Shown: positions 43,807 to 52,675 of the stretch, in pieces | Layout of the letters: each line of letters opens with the position of its first letter | Numbering within the stretch: position 1 is the first letter of the stretch | Assembly (NCBI GenBank): GCA_947478845.1 | Contig: CANJXC010000001.1 | Coordinates: forward strand, 186,001-250,000 | Length of the DNA stretch: 64,000 nt | Direction of reading: 5' to 3' | Origin: Spirochaetales bacterium | Lineage (GTDB): Bacteria; Spirochaetota; Spirochaetia; JABEVK01 | Notes under the pieces: generated by a model | Told to the model about the DNA's origin: nothing | Seen by the model: only the letters and a program-made list of their open reading frames with translations | The model's database searches: none | Program-made: the position numbers and the translations under genes

Positions 43807-43969
43807 TACTGGTACAGTCAATGTTCAGGCGCAATCTGACTTTAATAAGGCTCGTTCCCGAGAGTTTTTCTCCCGTGTACTTCATGTTCTGACGCCGCAC
43901 AAGAATCGGCTTCTCAGCTTCAATGAAATCCGCTCCCTCCTTCGGCCACAAGGTGAAATCTACCGGGGC

Positions 43970-44698
43970 ATGCAGGTGGTTCCGATTGAAAAAATCATTG
44001 GTAGCGAAGGCCGGTATCGGGACTTTAATGCCGCCTTCCTCCCTAAGAAGGAACACACACGCAAGCGCTGGGAGTCCATAGACAAGGCGCATCTTCAAGA
44101 CATCATTCTGCCTCCGATCAAACTCTACAAAGTTGGTGAGTATTTCTTTGTAAGAGACGGAAATCATCGGGTTTCAGTAGCCAGAATGCAGGGCGTATTC
44201 GCCATTGACGCCGAAGTAACGGAGCTTAAGACAAAGTACAAGCTTGATGCTGGCAAGAGTCAGGAAGAACTGGCCGCCCAACTCATCGTTTACGAACTGC
44301 AGAGGTTTATCGATCAAACACACCTTGACCAGATTATCCCCATGGACTACTTGGAGTTTAGCGATGCCGGACGCTTCGATGAGATTCTGCAGCATATTGA
44401 GGGCCATAAGTACTACTTGAACCAAAATATTGAAGGTGAGATGAACTTCAGCGATGCGGCGCTTTCGTGGTACTACAACGTCTTCCTCCCTATCATCGAA
44501 CAAATCAGCAACGATGGTGTCATCAGCCGTTTTCCGGGTCGCACCAAGGCCGATCTCTACATCTGGATTGTCAAATACTGGGACGAACTAAAGGGGACCT
44601 ACGGCGAGAAGGTGACTCTCAGGGACGCCACCCGCGATTTCTCGCTTGCTCGGGGAAAGAGCTTGTGGCAACAGTTTCTGGCCCTGTTAAAACACTAG
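43970..44698 (+). CDS. ParB-like nuclease-domain protein, start uncertain
   Basis: A 242-residue protein from the first ATG (43970). The core VPIEKIIGSEGRYRDFNAAFLP and YFFVRDGNHRVSVARMQG is the ParB/sulfiredoxin-type domain of a family seen in spirochaetes and actinobacteria. The frame stays open upstream to about 43766 and encodes family-like sequence (RSREFFSRVL, NRLLSFNEIRS). The true start is therefore probably upstream, at a non-ATG codon, or is hidden by a sequence error. It may act as a DNA-binding or regulatory factor. Confidence 0.72.
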   Translation: MQVVPIEKIIGSEGRYRDFNAAFLPKKEHTRKRWESIDKAHLQDIILPPIKLYKVGEYFFVRDGNHRVSVARMQGVFAIDAEVTELKTKYKLDAGKSQEELAAQLIVYELQRFIDQTHLDQIIPMDYLEFSDAGRFDEILQHIEGHKYYLNQNIEGEMNFSDAALSWYYNVFLPIIEQISNDGVISRFPGRTKADLYIWIVKYWDELKGTYGEKVTLRDATRDFSLARGKSLWQQFLALLKH

Positions 44699-45816
44699 TC
44701 AGGTAGCCCTAGGGTCAGTCCGGTATCAAGAAAAACTATATCTTCGGGCCGGGCAATCACGTCCTTCCGGCCAAGAATCTGAGCCACTTGAAGACTGTCT
44801 TTTCCCGCGAGCTGGCGTAGTTCTTCCGAAGAGAACTTTGTGACCAGCTTCACCGCCTCGTTAACCAGCACGACTGAACCCTTATCGAACTCTCCGTCAA
44901 CAGCGGTGACCCCCCGGGGCAAAAGGCTCTTGTGGCGCAATAGAGCCTCTAAGGCTCCGTCGTCGATAGTAAGCCTTCCTTGGGGCAGGCTGTTGAGAAT
45001 CCATCGGAGTCGGTTCTTCATGCGCGGTTTTGCAAGAAAGACCGTGCCGAGTTCCTCACCCGACAGGATGCGGGTAACCACCTCAGGTTCACGTCCGTGG
45101 GCCAGAACGGTGGTACAACCTCCTTTCTCAGCGATGAGGACCGCACGGATTTTTGTCCTCATTCCACCTGTGCTGAAGGTCGATCCTGCCGCACCGGCAC
45201 CCTCTAGAATCTCGGGAGTGATCTTCTCGACGATAGAAATCTTTCGGGCATCGGGAAACTTACGCGGATCCTTATCGTAGAGCGCATCGATATCACTCAG
45301 AATAACCAAAAGGTCGGCGTCGACCTTGCTGGCGACAAGAGCAGACAGACGGTCATTGTCGCCGAACGCTTTACTGATCTCGGCAATGCTAATGGTATCG
45401 TTTTCGTTAAAAACAGGAATACCACCGAGGCCGAGCAGGGTTTCGACGGTCTGTCGAAGGTTTAAATACCCAGCCCTATCGGATAGAACGTCATTGGTGA
45501 GCAGGATTTGCCCTACAGGCACGCCATGGGCTCCGAAAGCCCTCTTGTATTCATGCATCAAGACCGGTTGACCAATGGCGGCGCACGCCTGTCGCATCCG
45601 AATGTCGGAAGGCCGCTCGGTGAGACCCAGTTCCCCGGCGCCCAGTCCGATGGCACCCGAAGTGACCAGAAGCACCTGACATCCCCGTTTCCGGAGGCCT
45701 ACCAGCTGTTCGGCAAGAGCCGCGACATAATCGCGGTCGATACCGGCACCCTTGGCAAGGGTTGCTGTGCCAACTTTGACCACAACGCGCCGAACCTTCG
45801 AGAAATCGCGGCTCAT
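44695..45816 (-). CDS. proB: Glutamate 5-kinase ProB
   Basis: A 373-residue kinase catalysing the first step of proline synthesis. The amino acid kinase domain covers about residues 1-260 (VVVKVGTATLAKGAG, LLVTSGAIGLG, GTGGM-type FSTGGMRTKI). A C-terminal PUA domain follows (about 280-370). ATG 45816 overlaps the proA stop as ATGA; an upstream in-frame start would lie inside proA. The pair is transcribed proA then proB. Confidence 0.96.
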   Translation of the reverse strand: MSRDFSKVRRVVVKVGTATLAKGAGIDRDYVAALAEQLVGLRKRGCQVLLVTSGAIGLGAGELGLTERPSDIRMRQACAAIGQPVLMHEYKRAFGAHGVPVGQILLTNDVLSDRAGYLNLRQTVETLLGLGGIPVFNENDTISIAEISKAFGDNDRLSALVASKVDADLLVILSDIDALYDKDPRKFPDARKISIVEKITPEILEGAGAAGSTFSTGGMRTKIRAVLIAEKGGCTTVLAHGREPEVVTRILSGEELGTVFLAKPRMKNRLRWILNSLPQGRLTIDDGALEALLRHKSLLPRGVTAVDGEFDKGSVVLVNEAVKLVTKFSSEELRQLAGKDSLQVAQILGRKDVIARPEDIVFLDTGLTLGLPD

Positions 45817-47132
45817 TGGTTCACTGACCTCGGTAACTCCCGGTGCGTGAACGGTCGCGCCCCCTCGCCTGCATAAGGGGCAACAATCTGCCCATTTCCG
45901 TAGAGCTTCCACTTGTAGGTGACCAAACCTTCCAGACCTACCGGTCCACGAGCATGCAGTTTAGAGGTGCTGACCCCGACTTCAGCCCCCAGGCCATAGC
46001 GGAAGCCGTCGGCAAAACGTGTGCTACAGTTCCAAAACGCGTTGGCGGTATCGACGGCATTGAGGAAGCCCTCTGCTGTTGCACGATTTTCTGTGATGAT
46101 CCCATCGGTATGGCGACTGCCGTACATATTGATATGAGCCACGGCCTCATCAACGCTTTCAACAACTTTAATGGAGAGGATGTAGTCGAGATACTCGGTC
46201 TCCCAGTCTTGCTCGAAGGCCTCTTTCGCCGAAGGAATAAACTTACGGGTCGCAGGGTCGCCGCGGACTTCTACCGTCAGCTCATCGAAGGCCTGTTTGA
46301 GTGGCGGGAGGATATAGGGCGCAATATCACGATGAACAAGCAGGGTCTCGACCGCATTGCAAACGGCGACATATTGGGTCTTTGAGTCAAGGATGATCGG
46401 GATAGCTTTCTGCAGGTTGGCAGCGCCGTCGACATAGAGATGGCAAAGGCCGTCGGCATGACCAAGTACCGGAATTGTTGTGGCACGCATAATGTGCTGT
46501 ACGAAAGCATTGCTACCCCTGGGAATGATGAGGTCGATACTATCATTCAGATCGAGCAAAGCTTGGACGTCTTCACGCGATTCTGCCAAATGCATCCACC
46601 CCGGCGGCAGCCCAGCGGTGACTCCCGCCACATGGAGAAGTTCGGCAAGGGCACGGTTGGATTCTAAGGCTTCCGCGCCGCCTTTGAGGATGACAGCATT
46701 TCCACTCTTCAGCGCGAGGCCAACCATTTGCACCAGCGCATCGGGCCGGCTTTCGAAGATCATCGCGACAACACCTATGGGGCAAGTTACCTGATACAAC
46801 TCAAGACCGGTGTCGAGTTCTCGGGCACTGAGCGTTCTACCAACCGGGTCCGGCAAACGAACTACACTTTCCAAGCCTTCTGCGGCTTGAGCGATTTTAA
46901 CGCCTTGAAACTTAAGCCTAGCCAGAAGTGGAGCGGCCAGACCTGAAGCCTCAGCCGCTGAGAGGTCCTTCTGATTGGCAGCGGCGATTCCGAGTGCGCC
47001 GGTTCTCAGCGCATCTGCCAAAGCCTGAAGCGCTTTGTTTTTGGCCTCGGTACTCAGCGCGGACAATTTTGGGCATAGGGCTTTGAGGCGACGGACAGCA
47101 GCAGGGATTGCGGACGAAACAGGGGTGCTCAT
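45813..47132 (-). CDS. proA: Gamma-glutamyl phosphate reductase ProA
   Basis: A 439-residue NADPH-dependent reductase of proline synthesis. Family motifs include VAMIFESRPDALVQ, NAVILKGG, VCNAVETLLVHRD with the catalytic Cys, GSRHTDGI and ANAFWNCSTRFADGFRYGLGAEVGVS read in parts. It starts at ATG 47132. It is first in the proAB operon and overlaps proB by four bases. Confidence 0.97.
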   Translation of the reverse strand: MSTPVSSAIPAAVRRLKALCPKLSALSTEAKNKALQALADALRTGALGIAAANQKDLSAAEASGLAAPLLARLKFQGVKIAQAAEGLESVVRLPDPVGRTLSARELDTGLELYQVTCPIGVVAMIFESRPDALVQMVGLALKSGNAVILKGGAEALESNRALAELLHVAGVTAGLPPGWMHLAESREDVQALLDLNDSIDLIIPRGSNAFVQHIMRATTIPVLGHADGLCHLYVDGAANLQKAIPIILDSKTQYVAVCNAVETLLVHRDIAPYILPPLKQAFDELTVEVRGDPATRKFIPSAKEAFEQDWETEYLDYILSIKVVESVDEAVAHINMYGSRHTDGIITENRATAEGFLNAVDTANAFWNCSTRFADGFRYGLGAEVGVSTSKLHARGPVGLEGLVTYKWKLYGNGQIVAPYAGEGARPFTHRELPRSVNQ

Positions 47133-47211
47133 GAGGGGAAAACTACCACAAACGGGTACCTTTCTTGAAGGGGCTTGATTGTTCCCGTATTTTCATCATT
47201 GTTATAGCGTT

Positions 47212-49782
47212 ATGGAAAAACATGTCCTGGTCATCGTGGAGTCGCCTACCAAGGCGAAAACTATCAAGAAGTTTCTCCCTTCACGGTTTCAGGTCGAAGC
47301 GAGCGTAGGCCACATAAGGGACCTTCCCCAGACGGCCGCAGAGATTCCGGCAGCCGTGAAAGGCCAGGAGTGGAGTCGTCTAGGGATCGACGTTGAACGC
47401 GACTTCCGCCCTCTTTACGTTGTTCCAAAAGACAAGACAGCCCTCGTCCGATCGCTGAAAACGCTGGTGAAAGAAGCCTCCGAAATCTACCTGGCAACAG
47501 ACGAGGACCGTGAAGGTGAGAGCATTTCGTGGCACTTGCTGGACGTGCTTTCGGCCAAAGTCCCGGTAAAACGCATGGTTTTTCATGAGATCACCGAGCG
47601 AGCTATTCGCGAGGCCCTCGAAAACACCCGTGAAATTGACATGAACCTGGTCAACGCCCAAGAGACCAGACGAATTCTCGACCGCTTATACGGTTACACT
47701 CTGAGCCCTTTGATCTGGAAGAAGATCGCTTATGGCCTTTCCGCGGGCAGGGTACAGAGTCCAGGACTCAGGCTCATCGTGGAACGCGAGTTAGCCCGAT
47801 GCCGATTCAAGGCAGCCGAATACTGGGATCTTCGGGTCCAACTGACCAAGGCGAACAACAAAGGAAGTTTCGAAGCCAAACTCATCGAAGTCAAAAGTAG
47901 CAAGGTGGCCACCGGCAAGGATTTTGACCCTGAAACTGGTCTGATGTCGGCTAAGTCTCAAGCGGTCCTTCTCGACTACGAACAAGCCGCGCGTCTGCGG
48001 GCTTCTGTGACAGAGGCCCATTGGAAAGTTACCGAAGTACAAAAGAAGGAAACCCGTCAGAAGCCGGCGGAACCGTTCACCACTTCTACTCTTCAGCAGG
48101 AGTCCAACCGAAAGCTTGGGTATTCAGCCCGAGACACGATGCGGGTGGCCCAGAAGCTCTATGAAGAGGGATACATTACCTACATGCGTACCGACAGCCC
48201 AAACCTGAGCCAGGAGGCGTTGGCGGAAGCCCGTCAAACGGTAGCACAGTTGTTCGGTGCTGAGTTTCTTCCTCCCGACTCGCGTCAATATGCAGCCAAA
48301 TCAGGCTCAGCGCAGGAGGCTCATGAAGCCATCCGGCCGTCGATTCCGTTCCGCAATCCGGAAGCAGCGGGCCTGTCGGGACGGGAACGCGCGCTCTATG
48401 AACTAATTTGGAAACGAACCCTTGCCAGCCAGATGGCGGATGCCCGCAAGAACACGGTCAATGTGAGAATCAGTGCCGGTGAGGCCATTTTTGGAGCTAG
48501 TGGGGTAAACATCGTGTTTCCGGGATTCTTGCGAGCCTACGTGGAAGGATCCGATGACCCTGAAGCTGCCCTCGACAATCTCGAGGTTTTTCTGCCCGCT
48601 CTTGTCCCCGAGGAAATCCTGACGCAAACCAAGCTCGAGACCGAACGTCACCTTACCAAAGCCCCTTCGCGTTTTACCGAGGCCGCTCTGGTTCAGCGTC
48701 TCGAAAAAGAAGGCATAGGACGTCCTTCGACCTATGCCACCATTATTGCGACCCTGCAGGATCGAGGATACGTGTTCCGCAAAGAGCAGGCCTTGGTGCC
48801 AACCTTTACAGGTATGGCCGTCACAGCGGTACTCGAGACGAACTTCCCCCAGCTGGTCGACTATGAGTTCACCTCCAAAATGGAAGAACGGCTCGACGAG
48901 ATAGCCATGGGGCACCAAGACCGGCTCGAGTATCTGAAAGGGTTCTACTCTGGTCCGGCCGGACTGGGTGAGGTCGTCAAGAGCACCGAGAAAAGCATCG
49001 ACGCCAACCTCAGCCGTTCGTTGCGGCTCCCCCAACTTCCCGAAACCCACGTCATCAAAATCGGTCGTTTTGGTCCTTACCTCATTCAGGCCAAAGAAGA
49101 CGGCACCGAAGCCAAGATTTCCCTTCCCGAAGACACCGCACCGGCTGATCTTCAAGTCAGCGACGTGGAATCACTAATTGACCGGCAGGAAAGCGGTCCA
49201 CGGTCGCTGGGGACAGAACCGGAAAGCGGTAAACCCATTTATGCTCTCACGGGACGTTACGGGCCCCATCTTCAGGTGGGAGACAAGCCGACTGATACTG
49301 CCGACAAAACCTCGAAGCCCCGGACCGTTAGCCTTCCCAAAGGTGTCGAAGTTGAGCAGGTTACACTTGAATTGGCTCTGAAACTGCTTTCCTTGCCAAG
49401 GAACTTGGGAAACCACCCTGAAACCAGGGAACCGATTACCGCCAACAACGGGCGCTTTGGTCCCTACATTGCTCACATGGGAGAGTTCCGCTCTCTCAAG
49501 AAAGACGACGACCTTTTCGCCGTCACTCTCGAGCGAGCCTTAGAACTACTAGCGGAAGAAAAGAAGTCAAAGGCTGGGGTCAGCGTGATCAAAGAGTTTC
49601 TCCCCGGCGAAGGCGGCTTGAAAAAGAAAGTGACGGTCATCGCCGGCAAGTGGGGGGCCTACCTCAAATCAGGGGTAACCAACATCAGCCTCCCGGAAGA
49701 CCGCAAGTCGCCCGAGGCTGCCGCCGGTCTAACGGCCGAGGAAGTGCTTATGTTGGTGCAGAAACCCAAGCGCAAAGCGTAA
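47212..49782 (+). CDS. topA: DNA topoisomerase I
   Basis: An 856-residue type IA topoisomerase starting at ATG 47212 (MEKHVLVIVESPTKAKTI). The TOPRIM domain has VIVESPTKAK and ATDEDREGE. The catalytic Tyr lies in EGYITYMRTDS. The C-terminal region has several Toprim_Crpt-type repeats with GRFGPYL/IAH motifs (about residues 610-780) in place of the zinc fingers of E. coli TopA. It relaxes negative supercoils. It is divergent from proA with an 80-base gap. Confidence 0.97.
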   Translation: MEKHVLVIVESPTKAKTIKKFLPSRFQVEASVGHIRDLPQTAAEIPAAVKGQEWSRLGIDVERDFRPLYVVPKDKTALVRSLKTLVKEASEIYLATDEDREGESISWHLLDVLSAKVPVKRMVFHEITERAIREALENTREIDMNLVNAQETRRILDRLYGYTLSPLIWKKIAYGLSAGRVQSPGLRLIVERELARCRFKAAEYWDLRVQLTKANNKGSFEAKLIEVKSSKVATGKDFDPETGLMSAKSQAVLLDYEQAARLRASVTEAHWKVTEVQKKETRQKPAEPFTTSTLQQESNRKLGYSARDTMRVAQKLYEEGYITYMRTDSPNLSQEALAEARQTVAQLFGAEFLPPDSRQYAAKSGSAQEAHEAIRPSIPFRNPEAAGLSGRERALYELIWKRTLASQMADARKNTVNVRISAGEAIFGASGVNIVFPGFLRAYVEGSDDPEAALDNLEVFLPALVPEEILTQTKLETERHLTKAPSRFTEAALVQRLEKEGIGRPSTYATIIATLQDRGYVFRKEQALVPTFTGMAVTAVLETNFPQLVDYEFTSKMEERLDEIAMGHQDRLEYLKGFYSGPAGLGEVVKSTEKSIDANLSRSLRLPQLPETHVIKIGRFGPYLIQAKEDGTEAKISLPEDTAPADLQVSDVESLIDRQESGPRSLGTEPESGKPIYALTGRYGPHLQVGDKPTDTADKTSKPRTVSLPKGVEVEQVTLELALKLLSLPRNLGNHPETREPITANNGRFGPYIAHMGEFRSLKKDDDLFAVTLERALELLAEEKKSKAGVSVIKEFLPGEGGLKKKVTVIAGKWGAYLKSGVTNISLPEDRKSPEAAAGLTAEEVLMLVQKPKRKA

Positions 49783-49802
49783 AAGTTCTGTCATGGAGGG
49801 AT

Positions 49803-51185
49803 ATGAACCCTACATGGAATCCAGCGTTGAGCGCTTTGGGCGTCGAATACCTTTTTCCCTATCAAGAGCTGGTCGTTTCCCGTATACTCGAGTCAGAAAG
49901 CCTCAGGCAAGGTGTGGTTTTACCCACTGGTGCCGGAAAGAGCCTTTGTTTCCAGTTGCCTGCTCTTCTATTTCCCCACCCCACTTTGGTGATTTACCCC
50001 CTGCGTTCGCTTATGTCCGATCAGAAGCGCCGCTGTGATGAGGCCGGCCTATTGACGGTCATCTTGCAAGGAGGCCAAACCAAGCAGCAGCGCGATGAGG
50101 TATGGCATGTGCTTGCCTCAAGCAAGGTACACATGGTGTTGACTAACCCCGAAACGCTGCTTTTGCCCAGTGTCATCGAGAGACTGAACAAGGTGCGTTT
50201 CTCCCATGTCGTTTACGATGAGGCGCACTGTATGACGCTGTGGGGAAAAGACTTCCGTCCAAAGTACCGGGAGCTTCCTCGCGCGCTCGAATCCCTCAAA
50301 ATTCCTCGAACCACCGCATTTACGGCCACGGCTTCCCAAGCCGTGACTTCTGACTGGGAGGAGCATCTTTTTCGAGGTGAGCCTTGGACGCTAATCAGGG
50401 CATCGGCTGACAGGCCCAACATCGAGTTCTCCCGAGAGCCCTACCTCTCGCTTCGCTGGTCTCTGACAAGGGCTGTCTTGCGCGAAAAACGACCAGCCGC
50501 CGTGTTCTGCAGAAGCCGCGACGGGGTACGCCAATGGGCGCATCATCTTCACCGCGAGACCGGTCTGGATGTGCGCCACTACCATGCAGGCCTGACGAGG
50601 GAAGAAAAAACTGGAATCGAATCTTGGTTCCACGGGAGCCGTGACGGAGTTCTGGTTTGCACGAACGCTTTCGGTATGGGCGTTGACAAACCCGACATCC
50701 GTACGGTGATTCACTTGGATTGGCCCGCCCGAACCGAAGACTACCTGCAGGAGGCCGGTCGAGCAGGCCGTGACGGAAAAGCAAGCCTTGCTCTCCTGAT
50801 GTTCAGAAGTACAGCCGACGCACCCTTGGTGGCGGGATGTTGGCGGAAAAAGCTCCTCCACGTTTTTGGAGAAACTCCGGAGAACTGCAGTGGCTGCGAT
50901 TACTGCAGGGGTCTATGGAGTGGCCTTCCGCCGGAGCTGACCCGGGCTTGCGGCGTTTTGGCCAAGCATGTTCGGAGGCTAGATCGTCTGGAATGCCAAG
51001 CCCTGTTGCGTGGGCGTAGCGGTGGGCAGTGGAAAGGACTGGAAAACCTTTATGGCTGGGGGCTTTGGAAGAACTTGGACGACCTTACATTTCGTGATGC
51101 ATGGCAGTCGCTGGAAGCTGGTGGTTGGGTTGTGTTCCGGGGTCACTCCGCCCCAGGTCTGCTCGAGGTCAGTCGCGCAATTTGA
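49803..51185 (+). CDS. RecQ-like DNA helicase (short form)
   Basis: A 460-residue superfamily 2 helicase from ATG 49803, with a GGAGGGAT site. Motif I is LPTGAGKSLCF, motif II VVYDEAHCMTLWGKDF (DEAH), motif III FTATASQAV, motif V TNAFGMGVDKPDIR and motif VI QEAGRAGRDG. A zinc-binding remnant (CSGCDYC) follows, but the winged-helix is short and no HRDC domain is present, so it is smaller than E. coli RecQ (609 residues). It would unwind branched DNA in repair. It follows topA by 20 bases. Confidence 0.9.
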   Translation: MNPTWNPALSALGVEYLFPYQELVVSRILESESLRQGVVLPTGAGKSLCFQLPALLFPHPTLVIYPLRSLMSDQKRRCDEAGLLTVILQGGQTKQQRDEVWHVLASSKVHMVLTNPETLLLPSVIERLNKVRFSHVVYDEAHCMTLWGKDFRPKYRELPRALESLKIPRTTAFTATASQAVTSDWEEHLFRGEPWTLIRASADRPNIEFSREPYLSLRWSLTRAVLREKRPAAVFCRSRDGVRQWAHHLHRETGLDVRHYHAGLTREEKTGIESWFHGSRDGVLVCTNAFGMGVDKPDIRTVIHLDWPARTEDYLQEAGRAGRDGKASLALLMFRSTADAPLVAGCWRKKLLHVFGETPENCSGCDYCRGLWSGLPPELTRACGVLAKHVRRLDRLECQALLRGRSGGQWKGLENLYGWGLWKNLDDLTFRDAWQSLEAGGWVVFRGHSAPGLLEVSRAI

Positions 51186-51216
51186 CAGCATACTACTCAA
51201 CGTTTAAACTCCGGCA

Positions 51217-51570
51217 ATGGCCAAGATACTTATAGCAGATGATTCCTGGGTAGCTCGTTTGGGTATGAAAAAACTGTTGACCTCATTAGGTCATGAGATT
51301 CTCGAAGCGACAAACGGAAATCAAGCCTTGGAATTGATGCAGCAGAATCCGATCACTTTCCTTTTTCTCGACCTCTTGATGCCTGAACTCGACGGATTCG
51401 GTGTCCTTGAGTTTATACAGGGAATGGAGAACAGACCCAAGGTTTATGTTCTGTCTGCGGACTTCCAGGAAGAAACTAAAATGCGTTGTGAGGATCTCGG
51501 TGTTGACGGGTTCCTCAGCAAACCGCCGTCTCGGGCCGAGATTGAACTAGCTCTCGGGACGGTTTCTTGA
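51217..51570 (+). CDS. CheY-like response regulator receiver
   Basis: A 117-residue stand-alone receiver. The acidic pair is in IADDSW, the phospho-acceptor Asp is in FLFLDLLMPELDG, a Thr/Ser position is VLSADF and the Lys is FLSKPPS. With no output domain it acts by protein contact, like CheY. A partner kinase could be the hybrid kinase at 16.5 kb, which is only a suggestion. Its stop overlaps the TTG start of pth by three bases. Confidence 0.93.
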   Translation: MAKILIADDSWVARLGMKKLLTSLGHEILEATNGNQALELMQQNPITFLFLDLLMPELDGFGVLEFIQGMENRPKVYVLSADFQEETKMRCEDLGVDGFLSKPPSRAEIELALGTVS

Positions 51571-52169
51571 TCGCTGAGAAAATCCAGGAAACGACTAGGG
51601 AATTGCCGTGTGCCGTAGCTTTTTTGGGCAACCCGGGCCGTGAGTTTACTGCTTCGCGCCACAATTTTGGGTTCCAGCTTGCCTCAGTTTGGCAATTGAC
51701 ATCTCAACTTGTCTGGCAGTCAAAGTTCAAGGGACTTTGGGCTCAGGCTACACTGGAGGAGGGCAAAGTCTTCCTGCTTCAACCACAGACCTTCATGAAT
51801 CTTGCTGGCGAGAGTCTAAGAGCAGCGGGTGAGTTCTTTAAACTCCCTGCCGATGGCTGGATTGTTGTCCATGATGACCTTGAACTTGGTTTCGGGGAAA
51901 TCAGGATGCAACGAGGTGGTGGTTTGGGGGGTCATAATGGCCTGCGATCGGTGAAACAGCACTTGGGGACCGATCAGTTCTACCGACTGCGGCTCGGCAT
52001 TGGTCGTCCGACCCGAGGCGATGTGGCCGCCTTTGTTCTGGGAAACTTCTCCCGGGAAGAGGTATTTGAGATTCCCCGGGTTCTCGCTCGGGCTGGCATG
52101 CTTCTGGAGTCGACCCTGAGAGAGGGATTCCCAAGCCAATCTGCATCTGTTCGCAAGCCAAGTTCTTAA
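51567..52169 (+). CDS. pth: Peptidyl-tRNA hydrolase
   Basis: A 200-residue enzyme that releases peptides from peptidyl-tRNA. The signature LGNPGREFTASRHNFGFQ carries the catalytic His, and FMNLAGES, VVHDDLELGFG and GGGLGGHNGLRSV follow. Start is TTG 51567, overlapping the CheY-like stop. The segment before the first beta strand is about ten residues longer than usual, so a start a few codons later is possible. Confidence 0.95.
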   Translation: MIAEKIQETTRELPCAVAFLGNPGREFTASRHNFGFQLASVWQLTSQLVWQSKFKGLWAQATLEEGKVFLLQPQTFMNLAGESLRAAGEFFKLPADGWIVVHDDLELGFGEIRMQRGGGLGGHNGLRSVKQHLGTDQFYRLRLGIGRPTRGDVAAFVLGNFSREEVFEIPRVLARAGMLLESTLREGFPSQSASVRKPSS

Positions 52170-52187
52170 GCCTCTTGTCTTTCTTGT

Positions 52188-52631
52188 ATGAAACTTTCAT
52201 TGTATGAACAACCTGTCTCCCGACTTCTCCCCAGGGAAAAACTGCAATCTACCGGCGCCACCGGACTTTCGGACCGTGAACTTCTTCAACTGGTCCTAGG
52301 AAGCGGCAACCGGGGACTCCCTGTTGAGCATCTGGCTACAAGGGTTCTTGACCTTTTAGACCGCTGGGGACCAGATCTGGATGAGGGACTTCTGGGCACA
52401 GTTGAAGGTATTGGCCCCGCGAAACAGGCTCAGCTAACGGCCGTCTTGGAGCTAGTTCGGCGTTGGGGACGCCCGCCCACTTTGAGAATACATGCCCCGG
52501 CAGACCTCTATCCGCGCTTGGTACATCTTGCTGATCGTCCGCAAGAAGTTTTCGTCGCAGCGACTCTCAATGGTGCCCATGAATTGCTGACTATCCACAC
52601 GGTAACCATCGGGCTGCTGAACCGAACCCTA
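52188..52631 (+). pseudogene. radC: radC, 5' part, interrupted by island 2
   Basis: The first 148 codons match RadC (SDRELLQLVLGSGN, a helix-hairpin-helix and HELLTIHTVTIGLLNRTL). The protein normally continues into HPREVF and the JAB-type metalloprotease centre. Instead the frame enters foreign sequence after the Leu codon ending at 52631 and stops at 52718. The conserved catalytic half is missing here and is expected beyond the right edge of the window, on the far side of the island. Confidence 0.85.
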
Positions 52632-52675
52632 ACCTTATCCTTGTCAAGTAGTGTTTTTGATACTAGACTCTTGTC

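Noticed and set aside
48403-49155. 250-codon minus-strand frame inside topA
   Set aside because: Shadow of the topA coding sequence on the other strand.
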